64,000 bases of DNA from Deltaproteobacteria bacterium (GCA_011526105.1 WYAZ01000184.1:1-64000); one strand, 5' to 3'. Positions 45,358 through 54,957 are shown, counted from the stretch's first letter. Notes: generated from the sequence alone by a model not told the origin. Translations and numbers: made by a program.

Positions 45358-47904
45358 TCAGCTGGTATGGGCGGTGAGCTGATGTCCGCCCTTGAGATCA
45401 TCGTTTGACGTGAGCACCAGCACTTGCGTCACCGCCCCAAGATACTGCAGCACCTTGGCGAACACCGCGCGCCCGGCAGGATCGAGATCGAGCGCAGGAT
45501 CGTCGATGATGATCGGGACCCGTGAAGGCGCAGCCGCAATCTCGATGAGCACGAGCTGCAGCGCGAGCTCGGCCCGGAGAGCCTTCGCTTTCTCGAGCTC
45601 GCCGAGACGAAGCTCCGTCTTCTCGCCAAAGCGCACCGATGCAGCGGCGCCAGTGCCAAAGCTGGCGGTACCTCTCACGTCGAAGTTCGCGGTCTTGAGC
45701 TCCTGGGTGAACGCCCCCAGGTACTGGCCGATACGCGCGCCGTGCCGCTCCATGAGCTCGTCCACCGAGAGCTGCAGAATGCCGAGCGCGCCTTGCACCA
45801 TCTCGGAGCTGCGATCGGTGTCCGGGCCGCCACCACCGCCGCCGCCACCGTAGCCCAGACCCCCGCCGAGCCCGCCACCGAGACCACCGCCCCCAAAGCC
45901 ACTGCCGCCGAACCCGCTGGCGAGCCAACCCTCGCCGACGGCTGAAGACTCGAGGCCCCCCTCGGACGAAGAACCACCACCGCCGTATCCCGAGCCGTAG
46001 CCGTCCTCGTCGTCGGCGGGCCTCGAGGCCCCCGAAGGCTTTGTGCCGGGCACGGTCGTACCGCGAACGACCGCCACCGCACTCACTGGACGACCCGGTG
46101 CCACCGGCGCACCGGCGATGGGGGTGCCGCTCACGACGCGCGGGAGGGCCGGCCTTTCCGCGGCGGCAGGCTTGGTGGAGGGCGGTAGCGCGACCGGAGG
46201 TACCGACTGGGGCGACTTCTTGGCCGGCGGGGACACCGGCGGCGGCGTGGAATCGGGGCGCAGCTTGGTTCGAGCGGCCGGGGGCTCTTCGCCTCGGTCT
46301 TTGAGCGCCTTTCTCAGCTTCGCCAGATCGGACTCGAGCTTCTCCGCCTTCAGAGAGGGCGAGATGGAATCATCGGAGCCCAAGAGACGGGCCTCGAGAT
46401 AGGTCATCCGCTTCTCGACGCGGTCGAACTCTGCGATGGCGTTCACCGCCGCTGAGTCCGTCGACCTCCGCTCCAGCTCTTTTGCCCCCTCTCGGATCTC
46501 GGCCCGAAACCGACCCAAATGCTCGAGGTCGTCGAGGAGGTTCTCGAGGTCGAGGTGAACACGTTCTTTGAGGATCGCACGCGCCGCTTTCGTGTCTGAT
46601 TCGAACTTCTGCTCGACGCGGGTTTCTCGGTCGAGCATCGCCGTGAGTTTGGCCGCGAGCCGAGCTGACCTCTCGCGTTCGTTGACCCATCGAAGCACGG
46701 ACGCCGCAGCCACCGCGGCCCCTCCGATGTTGAGCACCAAGACAAAGCCCAAGGAGAACGCGAGGGCGAGTCCCCACGAGAGCGCGCAGAACGCGAGACC
46801 ACCCACGAAGTAGAGATCCTGCGTCAGCGGTTTGACCGTGTGGTCCTCCTTGAGCTCGGCGGTCTCCTCGCGCTCCTTTTCGAAGCGGGCTAGTTCTTGA
46901 TCCCTCAGCGTACGCGCCTCTCGAAAGGCCAGGACATGCGCCACCGCATCGTCGGGGAGCTCGAGGAGCTCCGGATTAAACGCGCTGAGCGCGCGCTCGA
47001 GGTCTTTCTGCTTGGTCTGCAGGTCACGCGTCTCCTTGGCTACCGACTGCAGCTCCGACTTGCGCCGGGACAGCTGATCGATCTCCTCGCGCGCGCCCTC
47101 GAGTTCCTGCATGAGTCGAAGCTCCTCCTGGGCCGCCTCGTACTTGCGCAGGAGCTCTTCGGAGGACACCTCGAAGTCCGCCTCGTTCTTCGTCTCGTTC
47201 TGCTCGAAGACGAAGGTGGAAGAGCTGATCGCGGAGACCTCCCCCGCGTCCGTCTCGAGCGCGCTCTTGATCATGAGGCCACCCTGCGGCGGACCGGGTC
47301 GATGACCAAACCCGGGATGCTTCGGGCCCTCATCGTCGCTCGCGAACATCTGCGCGCCCGCCGCGGAGAAGGGAGAGGTCGCGCCGCTCGTCGGCAAGCC
47401 CGGGGCAGAGGGACCGGACGACGCGACCCCGCCCTCGCCTCTTTCGCGCCAAGTGGGTCTTCCGCCGCGTGATCCCATCGCTGCTGGGCTCACCATGCAG
47501 AGCTGTTCATAGTCGCCCTCGTCGGGGAGTTGCTCTTGCACCCTCAGGTACTGGGCGGTGTCCTGAGCGGTGTCCGTGAGCGGATCGAAGCTCTGGGTCT
47601 TGGGATCAAAACGGTACAGGGCGATGGCGCCGAGCCGGACATCGCGGACGAGGCGGTAGGTCAGCTTGTCCCGCGCGTGAAAGGTGATGCCGACCCGCGA
47701 CTTCTTGGCCCCGGGCGCGACGAGGTGGCTCGTCGCCTCCGCTCGACCGGAGCTGGGAAAGAGCGTGTGATAGAAGAGCTCGTGGACGACGGCTCGCAGC
47801 TCCGGCTCTGGCAGCTGAGTGACGTTGAGGCCGTTTTTGGGGCTGAGGCGATAGAGACTGGGAAGTCCGCGAACGCCTTGAATCGCGAGCTCGATGATCA
47901 GCAT
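45358..47904 (-). CDS. SMC/Rad50-like coiled-coil membrane protein with no P-loop
   Basis: 848 residues. The N-terminus (LIIELAIQGVRGLPSLYRLSPKNGLNVTQ) looks like the beta-strand and linker before a P-loop, but the P-loop itself is replaced by QLPEPELRAVVHE. A coiled coil spans about 240-355, two hydrophobic helices lie at 365-405, a second coiled coil at 410-560, then a Pro/Gly linker with a run of glycines (about 680-760), and finally an ATPase-like end with a Walker B-like DDPALDLD (about 801-808) and VLVLTSNDD. I conclude it is an SMC/YhaN-type relative with a lost nucleotide site or a regulatory role. It lies 59 bases after rplS on the same strand. Confidence 0.65.
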   Translation of the reverse strand: MLIIELAIQGVRGLPSLYRLSPKNGLNVTQLPEPELRAVVHELFYHTLFPSSGRAEATSHLVAPGAKKSRVGITFHARDKLTYRLVRDVRLGAIALYRFDPKTQSFDPLTDTAQDTAQYLRVQEQLPDEGDYEQLCMVSPAAMGSRGGRPTWRERGEGGVASSGPSAPGLPTSGATSPFSAAGAQMFASDDEGPKHPGFGHRPGPPQGGLMIKSALETDAGEVSAISSSTFVFEQNETKNEADFEVSSEELLRKYEAAQEELRLMQELEGAREEIDQLSRRKSELQSVAKETRDLQTKQKDLERALSAFNPELLELPDDAVAHVLAFREARTLRDQELARFEKEREETAELKEDHTVKPLTQDLYFVGGLAFCALSWGLALAFSLGFVLVLNIGGAAVAAASVLRWVNERERSARLAAKLTAMLDRETRVEQKFESDTKAARAILKERVHLDLENLLDDLEHLGRFRAEIREGAKELERRSTDSAAVNAIAEFDRVEKRMTYLEARLLGSDDSISPSLKAEKLESDLAKLRKALKDRGEEPPAARTKLRPDSTPPPVSPPAKKSPQSVPPVALPPSTKPAAAERPALPRVVSGTPIAGAPVAPGRPVSAVAVVRGTTVPGTKPSGASRPADDEDGYGSGYGGGGSSSEGGLESSAVGEGWLASGFGGSGFGGGGLGGGLGGGLGYGGGGGGGGPDTDRSSEMVQGALGILQLSVDELMERHGARIGQYLGAFTQELKTANFDVRGTASFGTGAAASVRFGEKTELRLGELEKAKALRAELALQLVLIEIAAAPSRVPIIIDDPALDLDPAGRAVFAKVLQYLGAVTQVLVLTSNDDLKGGHQLTAHTS

Positions 47905-47963
47905 CGCCTGGGCGAAGCTACCACCCTACGAGGCTGGCCGCACACTCGGCGCGGCCCCGAGGA

Positions 47964-48356
47964 TCATTCGGAGGCTTCGCCTTCGCGCTTGGTCTGGGTG
48001 CGAGCCTTGATGCGGGCAGCTTTGCCGTGCAGTGAGCGGAGGTAGTAGAGGCGCGCTCGACGCACGACACCCTTCGCCTTGAGCTCGATCTTCTCGACTG
48101 TGGGCGCGTGCACCGGGAAGATGCGCTCCACACCGACGCCGTGAGAGACCTTGCGAACGGTCAGCGAAGAACTGATGCCACCCTTCTTGAAGCGGATGAC
48201 GATGCCTTCGAAGACCTGGATGCGCTCCTTGTCGCCTTCCTTGATTCGGGTGTGGACGCGGACGGTATCACCGACCTCCACGGGCTTGATCTCGGCCTCG
48301 ACTTGAGTCTCGGGCTTCAGGTAGGTCTTTTCGACTTGCTCTCGAACGCTGGTCAT
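47964..48356 (-). CDS. rplS: 50S ribosomal protein L19
   Basis: 130 residues from the ATG at 48356, with AAAGG eight bases upstream. The sequence is standard L19 ([45 protein letters not shown] and LYYLR), a protein at the interface of the two ribosomal subunits. It is the last gene of the rpsP-khpA-rimM-trmD-rplS operon. The C-terminal tail ([13 protein letters not shown]) is slightly long. An in-frame ATG eight codons upstream is less likely. Confidence 0.97.
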   Translation of the reverse strand: MTSVREQVEKTYLKPETQVEAEIKPVEVGDTVRVHTRIKEGDKERIQVFEGIVIRFKKGGISSSLTVRKVSHGVGVERIFPVHAPTVEKIELKAKGVVRRARLYYLRSLHGKAARIKARTQTKREGEASE

Positions 48357-48390
48357 CACGTAGCCTTTCGGCGGAAGCACTCCGCGGAAG

Positions 48391-48415
48391 GGCCCATCTG
48401 CTGAAGATCAGGGCC
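48391..48415 (-). promoter_or_regulatory. Hairpin between trmD and rplS
   Basis: On the minus strand GGCCC, then ATCT, TCAGC loop, AGAT, GGGCC form an almost complete hairpin with a two-base bulge. It lies 35 bases upstream of the rplS start. There is no U-tract. It could be an RNA-processing site or a feedback element of L19; no known L19-leader pattern was matched. Confidence 0.4.
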
Positions 48416-48437
48416 TCTGGTCAAGCCCAAAACGGGC

Positions 48438-49712
48438 TCAGCCCTCTCCGAGCAGCCGATCTAGCCGGACCGCGAGCCCCGCGACCCCGGTGTTCCCCGA
48501 ATCGAGCTGCTCCGCTCGGCCAGAGAGGAGCCTGACCCCAGGGTCCCCCTTTGGCTCGACGCCCGGACCCCAGGCGAGCACGTACCGGGCTTCGGCGGAG
48601 GCGCCCAGCAACTCCGCGCGGAGCGCCCTTGGGCCCATGGTCGGGCCCGAGTCCCCCGAAGCCAGGATCCATCGCGCCCCGTCGAGGGCCGCGTGGAGAT
48701 CCTCGGGCCGCGCATGAACCCGGGAGGCCTGCGCGATCTCGGAGCGCCGATCGGTGCGACGCTCGTGGATGGCGTGCTCGAGCTTCACCGCCGCCTTGGC
48801 GCGACGGGGAAGCGGCCGAGGAAGAGCCGCCTCTGAGAAGCGCTCGATCTCGGCCTCTGCCTCGGCCCGGATCTCCGAGTGGGCGACGACAAAGTGCGCG
48901 GCTTGCAGTTCGTAAACTGCGGCGAGCTCGAGGAGCGCTCGGACCTCAGCCGCCTCCTCTATCGAGCTCGCGAGATGGAGCTCGGCTCCCGGCCTGGGCG
49001 TCGAGAGCAGGGACCGGCGCGCCTCCAAGTCGAGATCGAGCTCAGCCAGAAGATCGGGACGCCGCATCTTGGTGCGCCGAAGGGACTCGTTGTTGCGCCA
49101 GGCCTCGATCTTCGCGTGATCCCCGCCGAGCAAGACCTCCGGCACGGAGGCCCCACGGAACTCGGGCGGCCGGGTGTAGTGCGGATGTTCGAGCAGCCCG
49201 CCGGAGAAGCTGTCCGCCGAGGCGGAGCTCGCGTTGCCGAGCGTGCCCGGCTGAAGCCGCACCACCGCATCGATGATCGACATCGCCGCCAGCTCGCCTC
49301 CCGTGAGCACGAAGTCGCCCACCGAGACCTCCTCGTCGACCAGCTCGCGGACACGCTCATCGAAGCCCTCGTAGCGACCGCACACGAGCACGAGCCCAGG
49401 CTCGACCGCCAGTCGTCTCGCCATGTTTTGATCGAAGACCCGGCCCTGCGGACACAAGAGCAACACCCTGGCCCCGGGCGCCCGGGTGCGTGCCTCCTCG
49501 ATGGCCAGCGCGAGCACGTCGGGCTTCATGACCATCCCGGCGCCGCCGCCGTAGGGGGAGTCGTCGACCGATCGATGTTTGTCCTCTGCGTAGGCCCGAG
49601 GGTCGACGAAGCCCACAGTCGCCCGCTCAACCTTCAGCGCTTTGCCGAGCAAGCCGGCGGACAGGGGGCTCTCGAAGAGCTCGGGAAAGAGCGTGACGAC
49701 CTCGATGCGCAC
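48438..49712 (-). CDS. trmD: tRNA (guanine37-N1)-methyltransferase TrmD with extra C-terminal domain
   Basis: 424 residues, about 170 more than usual. Residues 1-235 are TrmD, which adds the m1G37 methyl group next to proline, leucine and arginine anticodons: [64 protein letters not shown]. From about 245 there is a second domain ([40 protein letters not shown] and the end [11 protein letters not shown]) that resembles the SPOUT-type RNA methyltransferase usually encoded beside trmD in deltaproteobacteria. Here the two are one chain. It starts at GTG 49712, seven bases after rimM. Confidence 0.95.
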   Translation of the reverse strand: MRIEVVTLFPELFESPLSAGLLGKALKVERATVGFVDPRAYAEDKHRSVDDSPYGGGAGMVMKPDVLALAIEEARTRAPGARVLLLCPQGRVFDQNMARRLAVEPGLVLVCGRYEGFDERVRELVDEEVSVGDFVLTGGELAAMSIIDAVVRLQPGTLGNASSASADSFSGGLLEHPHYTRPPEFRGASVPEVLLGGDHAKIEAWRNNESLRRTKMRRPDLLAELDLDLEARRSLLSTPRPGAELHLASSIEEAAEVRALLELAAVYELQAAHFVVAHSEIRAEAEAEIERFSEAALPRPLPRRAKAAVKLEHAIHERRTDRRSEIAQASRVHARPEDLHAALDGARWILASGDSGPTMGPRALRAELLGASAEARYVLAWGPGVEPKGDPGVRLLSGRAEQLDSGNTGVAGLAVRLDRLLGEG

Positions 49713-49719
49713 GAAGGAC

Positions 49720-50229
49720 CTATGACTCGAGGTCGCCGAGCAGCCCCGGGATCGGTCGAAGCCGCAGCACCGGAGGCGCGCCCGCCTTCACGTCCACGAA
49801 GAAGTTGTCGACGTAGGGCACCAGATGGGTCGCCTCGTCGACGAGGATCTCGAGCACCACCTGTGCCCCGTTGTCATAGAAGTCATGGACCACGCCCAAA
49901 GGCGCGCCGGAGTCCGCATGCAGCACTTGGCCACCCACGAGCGCCTCCGCCGGCAACCGCTGGGTGAACCAGTCGGCGTCCACGAACAGCGTGCGGCCAT
50001 GGATGGCCTCGGCGGCCTCCCGGGTCTCGATCCCCTCGATGTGCAGGACCACCGAAGGGCCCTGCAGCTCGCGTACGACCACACGGCGGACCTCGTCCGG
50101 CTCGGACTCGAGGCGGATGCGACCGGGCTCCAAGTAGAGGGGTTCGTTTCGGACCAAGCGCGCACGCACGTCGCCCTTGAGCCCGCGGGGCTGACCGACG
50201 CGGCCGATCTCCCAGCGCGCGTTCACCAC
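49720..50229 (-). CDS. rimM: Ribosome maturation factor RimM
   Basis: 169 residues from GTG. RimM binds S19 and helps mature the 30S head. The N-terminal domain has [19 protein letters not shown] and the C-terminal PRC-barrel has [15 protein letters not shown] and LRPIPGLLG, as expected. It is ten bases after khpA and seven before trmD, all on the minus strand. Confidence 0.95.
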   Translation of the reverse strand: MVNARWEIGRVGQPRGLKGDVRARLVRNEPLYLEPGRIRLESEPDEVRRVVVRELQGPSVVLHIEGIETREAAEAIHGRTLFVDADWFTQRLPAEALVGGQVLHADSGAPLGVVHDFYDNGAQVVLEILVDEATHLVPYVDNFFVDVKAGAPPVLRLRPIPGLLGDLES

Positions 50230-50239
50230 TTGGGGGATC

Positions 50240-50470
50240 CTACTCGATGATCTCGAGCGTGGAGCGCTTCTGGGTCTTCATCGCGGCCGCCGACAAGATG
50301 GTGCGCATCGCCTTGGCGGTCCGACCCTTCTTACCGATGACCTTGCCGAGGTCTTCTTTGGAGACCTTCAGCTTGATGATGGAGGCTTCGGCGTCACCGA
50401 ACTCGGTCACTTCGACGGAGTCCGGCACGTCCACCAGTGCCTTGGCGATGTACTCGATGAGTTCGCGCAT
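50240..50470 (-). CDS. khpA: KH-domain RNA-binding protein KhpA
   Basis: 76 residues, the whole of a single KH domain: IEYIAKALVDVPDSVEV at the start and the GxxG loop in LGKVIGKKGRTAKAMRTIL. KhpA binds RNA and in other bacteria pairs with KhpB. It is in its usual place between rpsP and rimM and starts with ATG. Confidence 0.96.
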   Translation of the reverse strand: MRELIEYIAKALVDVPDSVEVTEFGDAEASIIKLKVSKEDLGKVIGKKGRTAKAMRTILSAAAMKTQKRSTLEIIE

Positions 50471-50484
50471 TCGGCGGAAGCTCC

Positions 50485-50736
50485 TCAGGCGCTGACGGCC
50501 GGAGCGGCTTTCTTGCTCTTTTGAATGAGCTGCTTTGCAGTGTCCGAAGACGCCGCGCCCACCGACAACCAGTAGTCGATGCGCTCGTGCTTCAAGACCA
50601 TGATATCGCGCGCCGGGATGAAGTAGCCGAGCTGCTCGATGAAACGACCGTCTCGCTTGTTACGCGAGTCGGTAGCGACCAGATGATATACCGGACGCTT
50701 CTTGCTTCCGCGCCGCGCCAGCCTGAGGGTGACCAT
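50485..50736 (-). CDS. rpsP: 30S ribosomal protein S16
   Basis: 83 residues from the ATG at 50736, which follows GGAGG by eight bases; an ATG six codons earlier lacks this signal. S16 features: LRLARRGSKKRPVYHLVATDS, DGRFIEQLGYFIPA, ERIDYWLSVGAASSDTAK. It is the first gene of the operon. The region upstream to the divergent dipeptidase gene must hold the operon promoter, but I could not place it. Confidence 0.97.
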   Translation of the reverse strand: MVTLRLARRGSKKRPVYHLVATDSRNKRDGRFIEQLGYFIPARDIMVLKHERIDYWLSVGAASSDTAKQLIQKSKKAAPAVSA

Positions 50737-50921
50737 GCCCAAAACCTCCAACATCGCCGCCGAGAAGGCAGCGGAATGGCGTGATTCCTGGATCCTCGTA
50801 GCCCTGTCAAGCCTAACCGCCCGCCGGAGGGCAAACCCAGGGTGTTCTAGGGGCTGTGGGGCCCGTAGCGTGGGTCGGTGCTCTTGACCCGGGCGAAGTC
50901 CGAGAGAAGAACTGCCAGCGC

Positions 50922-51971
50922 GTGACCCAGACGCTTGCGGAACGTCTCGGCATCTCCGAAGCCGCAGCAGAGCTCGCTCGGAGCTCCGAGATCATCGACC
51001 TCCATCTGGATACCTTCATCGCGCGCCGTATCTTTGGCTACGACTTCGGGCGCAGCCACGGGCGCTTCCCGCTCTTTGGCCAGATGATGCGCCACGTGGA
51101 TCTGCCCCGCGCACAAGAGGCCGGTCTCACCGGCGCGATGTGGTCCATCACGACCAATCCGTTTCGCTCGCCCCCATCGAGGTTGAAGGTTCTCGCGAAG
51201 AACATCGACCTCCTCGAGGCCATGCTCACCGCGCAGCCGGAGGTCGAGGTGGTGCGCACCCACGCACAGTACCGCGCGGCGCGCGCGCGCGGGAAGCACG
51301 CGGCGATGCTCAGCCTTCAGGGAGGCAACGCGCTCGAGGGCGCACCGAATGGGCCGTTGTCGCTTCCGGACGATCGGATCGTGCGCATCACCGTGATGCA
51401 TCTGACCAACTCGGTCTACGGCGCCACCTCGAGTCCCTTCCCACTGTCCACCGGCAAACAGACCCAGCTCACCGAGCGCGGTCGTCAGTTCGTCTCCGAG
51501 CTGAACCAAGCGCGGATCTTCGTCGACCTCGCGCATATTCATCCACGGGCGTTTTGGGACGCGGTCGAGGTCCACGACAAGTCGCAGCCGCTCATCGACA
51601 CCCACACCGGCGTGAGCGCGGTGACGCCGAGCTGGCGCAACCTCGACGACGATCAGCTCGAGGCCATCGCCAACACCGGCGGCGTGGTGGGCATCATCTT
51701 TCACCGCGAGTTCCTGAAGCGCCCGGGCTTCCCCATGCACGGGCTTCGCATCATCGACCACCTCAAACACGTGCTGAAGGTGGTGGGCGAGAAACACGTT
51801 GCGATCGGGAGTGACTTCGACGGCATGATCTTTCCACCGAGCGATGTGTCCTCGGTGCTGCACTACCCGCGGCTCGTGCAGTACATGCTCAACGAGGGGC
51901 TCTCCGAGCGGACGATCCAGTGCATCCTGGGAGAGAGCTTCCTCGCCGCCTTCGAGAGATTGCGTCCGTGA
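50922..51971 (+). CDS. Membrane-dipeptidase-type M19 peptidase
   Basis: 349 residues from GTG 50922; an earlier GTG at 50856 would add 22 residues without homology. The M19 zinc-dependent dipeptidase family is shown by IIDLHLDTF (first His/Asp), SLQGGNALEG, RITVMHLTNSVYG, VDLAHIHPRAFWD, SQPLIDTHTGVSAV, and GSDFDGMIFPP near the end. It cleaves dipeptides and may act on D-amino-acid or dehydro-peptides. There is no signal peptide, so it is cytosolic. It is divergent from the rpsP operon. Confidence 0.93.
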   Translation: MTQTLAERLGISEAAAELARSSEIIDLHLDTFIARRIFGYDFGRSHGRFPLFGQMMRHVDLPRAQEAGLTGAMWSITTNPFRSPPSRLKVLAKNIDLLEAMLTAQPEVEVVRTHAQYRAARARGKHAAMLSLQGGNALEGAPNGPLSLPDDRIVRITVMHLTNSVYGATSSPFPLSTGKQTQLTERGRQFVSELNQARIFVDLAHIHPRAFWDAVEVHDKSQPLIDTHTGVSAVTPSWRNLDDDQLEAIANTGGVVGIIFHREFLKRPGFPMHGLRIIDHLKHVLKVVGEKHVAIGSDFDGMIFPPSDVSSVLHYPRLVQYMLNEGLSERTIQCILGESFLAAFERLRP

Positions 51972-51999
51972 GCTGGGTCCCTCGTGTGTGCTCGCGCCT

Positions 52000-53310
52000 T
52001 CAGTGCGCGGGCCGCGCCTTCAGGGCGGCCCGAATCGCTTGCACGGTGGGCTCGAGCTCCGGATGTTGCTCGAGAAGCTGCTTCGCCTTCGGACCGTCGG
52101 CATCACTCGAAAGCCAGCTGACTTCACCCACGGACCAGCGCTCCGTGTGAGCGCCCTCTTCCTTCCGCAGCGCGGGCGCGAGTGTGTACTCCGAGGGGCG
52201 GCCGTGCTCGTCACGCGTCGCGATTCCCAACTCGAACCACTTCTCCGAACGCTGAGGCGGAACCAGGTAGGCCTCGGCGTCATGCCAGTTCGAGAAGCCG
52301 AGGAAGGCCCGCGAGACCCGCGTGGGCGCAACGTGGCTGGGGATATAGAACTCCGGGCTCTCGTGCCCTTTGGGGACTCGTTGCTCGAGCTCGAGCACGA
52401 TCAGAGGCTGCGTCGATGGAACGGTGCGCTTGGCGATGATGCCCAAGAAGCCCGAGAAGGCATAACCGAACGCGGTGGGCGTGATCTGCGCGGAGTCGAG
52501 CGGGCTGTGCACGTAGCTGGCCATGGCCGTGGCCTTCTTGTTGTGCACGCCGATCTGTGTCGCGCGAGACTCCCCCTGCATGTACTCCGTGTAGCCCTTG
52601 TCGCCGATCTGGCGAATCACGTGGGCCGCGACGCGATCGGCCGTCTTCTCCACCGCCTCGTGAAGCTCCGAACCCTTGGCCAGCTCGGCGGAGAGCGTCT
52701 CGGTGAACGTGTGAGAACCGATGACGCAGCGCCAATCTCCACAAAGGTATCGAACCAGCTCGGGTCCACCGTAGTCGCGGAGCGTGAAGCCTCGGTAGAC
52801 CTTCTGGAGCTTCGCATCCGCGCCCAGCGTGCTCTCGATGGCCGCGTAGTGCCGGTCGAGGAACTGAGGGGTGGCCCCGATGTGTTTCGCGTCGTAGCGC
52901 TTGGTACTGCGGATCGGATCGGGCGCATCGGCCTTCTGGGGTGGCACCTTTCGCTTCCGAATGGGACCCGTGCCCCCTTGCTTCATGAGCTCCAATACGT
53001 CCGTGAGCGGCAGGGTGTCCGGACGCGCCTTCTCGTTGGCATCGAGCAGGGCGTAGTAGCCGCCGACGATGGAAGTATGGATGCCCACCGCCTTCTCCAC
53101 CTCCTTCAACGTCAGCCAGCCGTCGTCATCGCCGCGGCACACGAGCGTAGTGGAACTGGAACGGTCCGCCTCGGCGAGGCGTTCTAGATCCCTGTTTCCG
53201 GATGCACGAAGGTCCTCGGCGGAGAGCTCGATCTGGCCATTCGCGTCAAAACGAACGCGGATGCTTGCAACAGAGCCGCGGCTCACGCGTCCGAGCGTAG
53301 CAGAATGCAC
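52000..53310 (-). CDS. Unknown protein with EF-hand-like and possible ADP-ribosyltransferase-like parts
   Basis: 436 residues, not recognised. Near residue 55 the stretch RGDDDGWLTLKEVEKAVG looks like an EF-hand loop, as in calcium-dependent proteins. The C-terminal 250 residues contain YRGF, then ASYVHSPLDSA, then a glutamate pair in ESPEFYIPSHVAPTRV, in the order that the R-S-E ADP-ribosyltransferases use; this is only a weak likeness. No signal peptide. Its ATG is 53310 (an alternative is GTG 53286). It is divergent from the FG-GAP gene and convergent with the dipeptidase gene. Confidence 0.55.
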   Translation of the reverse strand: MHSATLGRVSRGSVASIRVRFDANGQIELSAEDLRASGNRDLERLAEADRSSSTTLVCRGDDDGWLTLKEVEKAVGIHTSIVGGYYALLDANEKARPDTLPLTDVLELMKQGGTGPIRKRKVPPQKADAPDPIRSTKRYDAKHIGATPQFLDRHYAAIESTLGADAKLQKVYRGFTLRDYGGPELVRYLCGDWRCVIGSHTFTETLSAELAKGSELHEAVEKTADRVAAHVIRQIGDKGYTEYMQGESRATQIGVHNKKATAMASYVHSPLDSAQITPTAFGYAFSGFLGIIAKRTVPSTQPLIVLELEQRVPKGHESPEFYIPSHVAPTRVSRAFLGFSNWHDAEAYLVPPQRSEKWFELGIATRDEHGRPSEYTLAPALRKEEGAHTERWSVGEVSWLSSDADGPKAKQLLEQHPELEPTVQAIRAALKARPAH

Positions 53311-53421
53311 GACCCAAAGGTGTCCCTATTGAGGGCTCGCCCGCGTGATGGCGGGCACCGGTGCACCAGGCGGACCGGCAAAGCGCTTGCGTCCATCCTG
53401 GCGTCTCCCCAGGATGGGCGC

Positions 53422-54957
53422 ATGCGGCTCGCGGCCTTCGCAGTTCTCCTCACCTCGCTCGCGAGCACGACGTCGGCCGAAGCGAAGGCGCAATTCAAGA
53501 AAGAGACGCTCAAGGTGCCGGGGGTCATCCTCGCTTACCTGAGCGGAGACCTCGACGGCGACGGACGAATCGACCTAGCCGTGAGCTATCGGCGGGGCAA
53601 GGGTCCCATCGCCGAGCGCTTCTTCGCGGTCTTCTTTCGAGGTGAGCTGGGCTTCTCGACCGCGCCCAACCTGACCATCGGCGCCCCCAGCAACGCGGCG
53701 GTCTGGGATCTCGGCGACGTGAGCGGCGGGGTCGGCGAGGAGATCGTCTATCTCACCACCAGCGGCGTGTACGCGCTCGAGTTCACGGGACGCAAGACCT
53801 CGGACCCCGTCCGGATCATTCGCACTCGGCCGCTCGTCGGTCGAGCGGAGGAAGAGGATCTCGTCACCTGGGATTTCGTGCGCGAGCTCGAGCCGGGTGG
53901 ACCCGTGACCGTCATCCTGCCCCGGCTCGGACCGCTCGAGCTTCACCGAAAAGTCGACGGTGAGTTCAAGCTCTGGTCGCGCGTGGACGTGAGCCCGCCC
54001 GCGTTCTACGACGCCACCCGGTCGACGTATCGCCGTTCGGCCCGCGGAGGGAGCGCCGGTCACGCGTTTGCGTATCGCGTGACCACGGTCATTCCTGCGT
54101 TGTGGTTCGTGGATGCAGACGCCGACGGAAAGACCGACCTCATCACGACCTACGAAGATCGAGTGCAGATCTACCCCTTGCGAGAAGACGGGACCTTCTC
54201 CGGGACCGCCACCACGCGTCGCTGGTTTCGCGTGCGAACCCCCGAAGAAGAGAAGCGACTCGACAACGAGGTCACCGCGCAGGTCTTGGACATCAACGGC
54301 GATCGCCGAGCGGATGTCATCATCACCAAGATCGGCGGCGGCATCACCACGCTCCGCACAGAGACGGTCATCTTCACCGGGCAGGCGGACGGTGGCTTCT
54401 CGAAGGGCCCCGCTCAGGTGTTTCGTGAGGACGGCTTCTCGACCTTGCTGCGCTTCGTGGATCTCGATGGCGACCGGCGTTTCGAGATGCTGCATCCCAA
54501 GACCGAGGTCTCGATCCTCGCGATGACGAAGGCGCTCATGTCCTCGGAGCTGTCGATGGACCTTCGTATTCGTCGCCTCTCCAAAGACGAGAAGGAGGTC
54601 TTCGAGTCCAAGCCGTCGCAGCGCATCGATCTCACGCTCGGCCTCGACTTCAAGCAGGGTGGCGCGATCCGCGGCGCCTATCCCCTGGCCGGTCATGACT
54701 TCGACGGCGACGGCAAGAACGACATCATCGTGCCGAGGGGGGCAAGCGAGATGGGCCTGCATCACGGCGTCCGCGACGGCGCGAACTTCTATGAAGACGA
54801 CCCCACCATCATCCTGTCGGCCGCGGCGACGCAGCACACCGTGGTCGTGTATGCGAGCGACAAGGCGAAGTATCCGGACGTGCTGATGTTCCATACGGAC
54901 ATGCCGGAGCTCGAGGGTGAGATCACGATGTTTCGAAACGTGAGCGGCGGGCGGTGA
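53422..54957 (+). CDS. Secreted FG-GAP/VCBS-type beta-propeller protein
   Basis: 511 residues from the ATG at 53422. A cleavable signal peptide (LAAFAVLLTSLASTTSAEA) is followed by repeated FG-GAP calcium-loop units: DLDGDGRIDLAV, DADADGKTDLI, DINGDRRADVII, DLDGDRRFEML and DFDGDGKNDIIV. Such repeats build integrin-like propellers used for adhesion or ligand binding outside the cell. Its last 18 residues (PELEGEITMFRNVSG) also appear as a small remnant at 56139-56194, part of the duplication described below. Confidence 0.9.
   Translation: MRLAAFAVLLTSLASTTSAEAKAQFKKETLKVPGVILAYLSGDLDGDGRIDLAVSYRRGKGPIAERFFAVFFRGELGFSTAPNLTIGAPSNAAVWDLGDVSGGVGEEIVYLTTSGVYALEFTGRKTSDPVRIIRTRPLVGRAEEEDLVTWDFVRELEPGGPVTVILPRLGPLELHRKVDGEFKLWSRVDVSPPAFYDATRSTYRRSARGGSAGHAFAYRVTTVIPALWFVDADADGKTDLITTYEDRVQIYPLREDGTFSGTATTRRWFRVRTPEEEKRLDNEVTAQVLDINGDRRADVIITKIGGGITTLRTETVIFTGQADGGFSKGPAQVFREDGFSTLLRFVDLDGDRRFEMLHPKTEVSILAMTKALMSSELSMDLRIRRLSKDEKEVFESKPSQRIDLTLGLDFKQGGAIRGAYPLAGHDFDGDGKNDIIVPRGASEMGLHHGVRDGANFYEDDPTIILSAAATQHTVVVYASDKAKYPDVLMFHTDMPELEGEITMFRNVSGGR

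Noticed and set aside
45830-45960. Repeat or CRISPR-like array
   Set aside because: It is a GGC/GGT run coding for a glycine-rich linker; no spacer structure.
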